Assembly: GCF_904846345.1 (NCBI RefSeq)
Contig: NZ_CAJHAJ010000003.1
Span: 248,001-312,000 of the forward strand
DNA length: 64,000 nucleotides
Reading direction: 5' to 3'
From: Psychrobacter maritimus
GTDB taxonomy: Bacteria; Pseudomonadota; Gammaproteobacteria; Pseudomonadales; Moraxellaceae
Below are positions 63,723-64,000 of the stretch, one piece after another. How positions within the stretch are numbered: the first letter of the stretch is position 1; each line of letters begins with the position of its first letter. The notes under the pieces were generated by a model, which saw only the letters and a program-made list of their open reading frames with translations, was not told where the DNA came from and did not search any database. A program made the translations under genes and the position numbers.

Positions 63723-64000
63723 ATGAGCAGTAGTACCCTTTCAACCACCCCGATTCAATCTATTCGCTATAGCCGTGCTTTATTTTGGCTTGTCAGTCTG
63801 CATATATTTATTATTGCTATCAGTAATTACTTGGTGCAAATACCTGTCGGACTATTTGGTTTTATTACCACATGGGGCGCCGTCACCTTTCCCTTTATCT
63901 TTCTGATTACGGATTTGACCGTACGCATATTTGGTCAAAATCTCGCTAGACGCATTATCTTCTTTGCTATGCTGCCAGCGCTGGTGATTTCTTATTATTT
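63723..64000 (+). CDS. yhhQ: Queuosine-precursor transporter YhhQ (partial, cut by the right edge)
   Basis: The first 92 residues of the gene are present and still open at 64000. They contain a hydrophobic helix (ALFWLVSLHIFIIAISNYLV) and FGFITTWGAVTFPFIFLITD, a signature of the YhhQ/DUF165 family (formerly COG1738) that imports queuosine precursors. AGGA lies 8 bases before the ATG within the riboswitch tail. queE upstream in the window shows that de novo synthesis is also encoded. Confidence 0.88.
   Translation, partial: MSSSTLSTTPIQSIRYSRALFWLVSLHIFIIAISNYLVQIPVGLFGFITTWGAVTFPFIFLITDLTVRIFGQNLARRIIFFAMLPALVISYY

Overview
The window looks like a chromosomal segment of a moderately AT-rich gammaproteobacterium of the Moraxellaceae, most probably Psychrobacter or a close relative. 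This is inferred from the Acinetobacter-style type VI secretion accessory genes (TagX, TagN, TagF), the housekeeping gene set and the overall codon style. No rRNA, prophage, insertion sequence or CRISPR array was seen. The only tRNA found is tRNA-Asn(GUU).

Layout. 1-9.9 kb: two metal-associated lipoproteins (DUF411, DUF305), recJ, two tandem TRIC/YicG-type membrane proteins, a DMT transporter, queE and dapD. 10.0-27.9 kb: an alpha/beta hydrolase, then a type VI secretion (T6SS) island. One arm runs leftward: tssM-tagF-tagN(ompA-like)-vgrG-tae4-tai4, ending in an eroded immunity-like relic. The other arm runs rightward: tagX-lipoprotein-tssK-tssL. 28-50 kb: tRNA-Asn and ordinary metabolism (thioesterase, CDF transporter, dps, uvrB, a HisC-type aminotransferase, phoD, a TAXI-type TRAP transporter, lipA, acnB, a PACE-type efflux protein). 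50-63.4 kb: an enoyl-CoA hydratase and a hydrolase, then a Ter (tellurite/stress) locus. Six leftward genes (ATP-grasp, TerD-trypsin fusion, TRSP-type phosphoribosyltransferase, HAD phosphatase, StiP/PELOTA phosphoribosyltransferase, CitE-like lyase) face a TerA-like gene, two TerD genes and an AIM24 gene. The right edge holds the start of yhhQ behind a candidate preQ1-I riboswitch.

How the genes work together. The T6SS island carries the membrane complex, the baseplate-to-membrane connector TssK, a cell-wall-opening enzyme, a spike and its amidase cargo with immunity. It carries no sheath (TssB/C), Hcp, TssE/F/G, TssA or ClpV gene, so the apparatus must be split across the genome or be incomplete. 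The Ter locus combines calcium-binding TerD proteins with the gene set that comparative genomics has proposed makes a nucleoside-like stress metabolite; one TerD-like domain is fused to a serine protease. queE and yhhQ both belong to queuosine metabolism.

Beyond genes, the most notable signals are: (a) a 76-78 bp structured intergenic element present twice, with a conserved core and outer stems that differ in sequence but still pair; (b) the yhhQ leader; (c) many 9-19 bp tandem duplications scattered between and inside genes, which look like a genome habit. Several start codons were moved from the longest ORF to sites supported by a ribosome binding site (dapD, dps, tssK, lipA, the CDF gene, the ATP-grasp gene, DUF805, PACE, AIM24).
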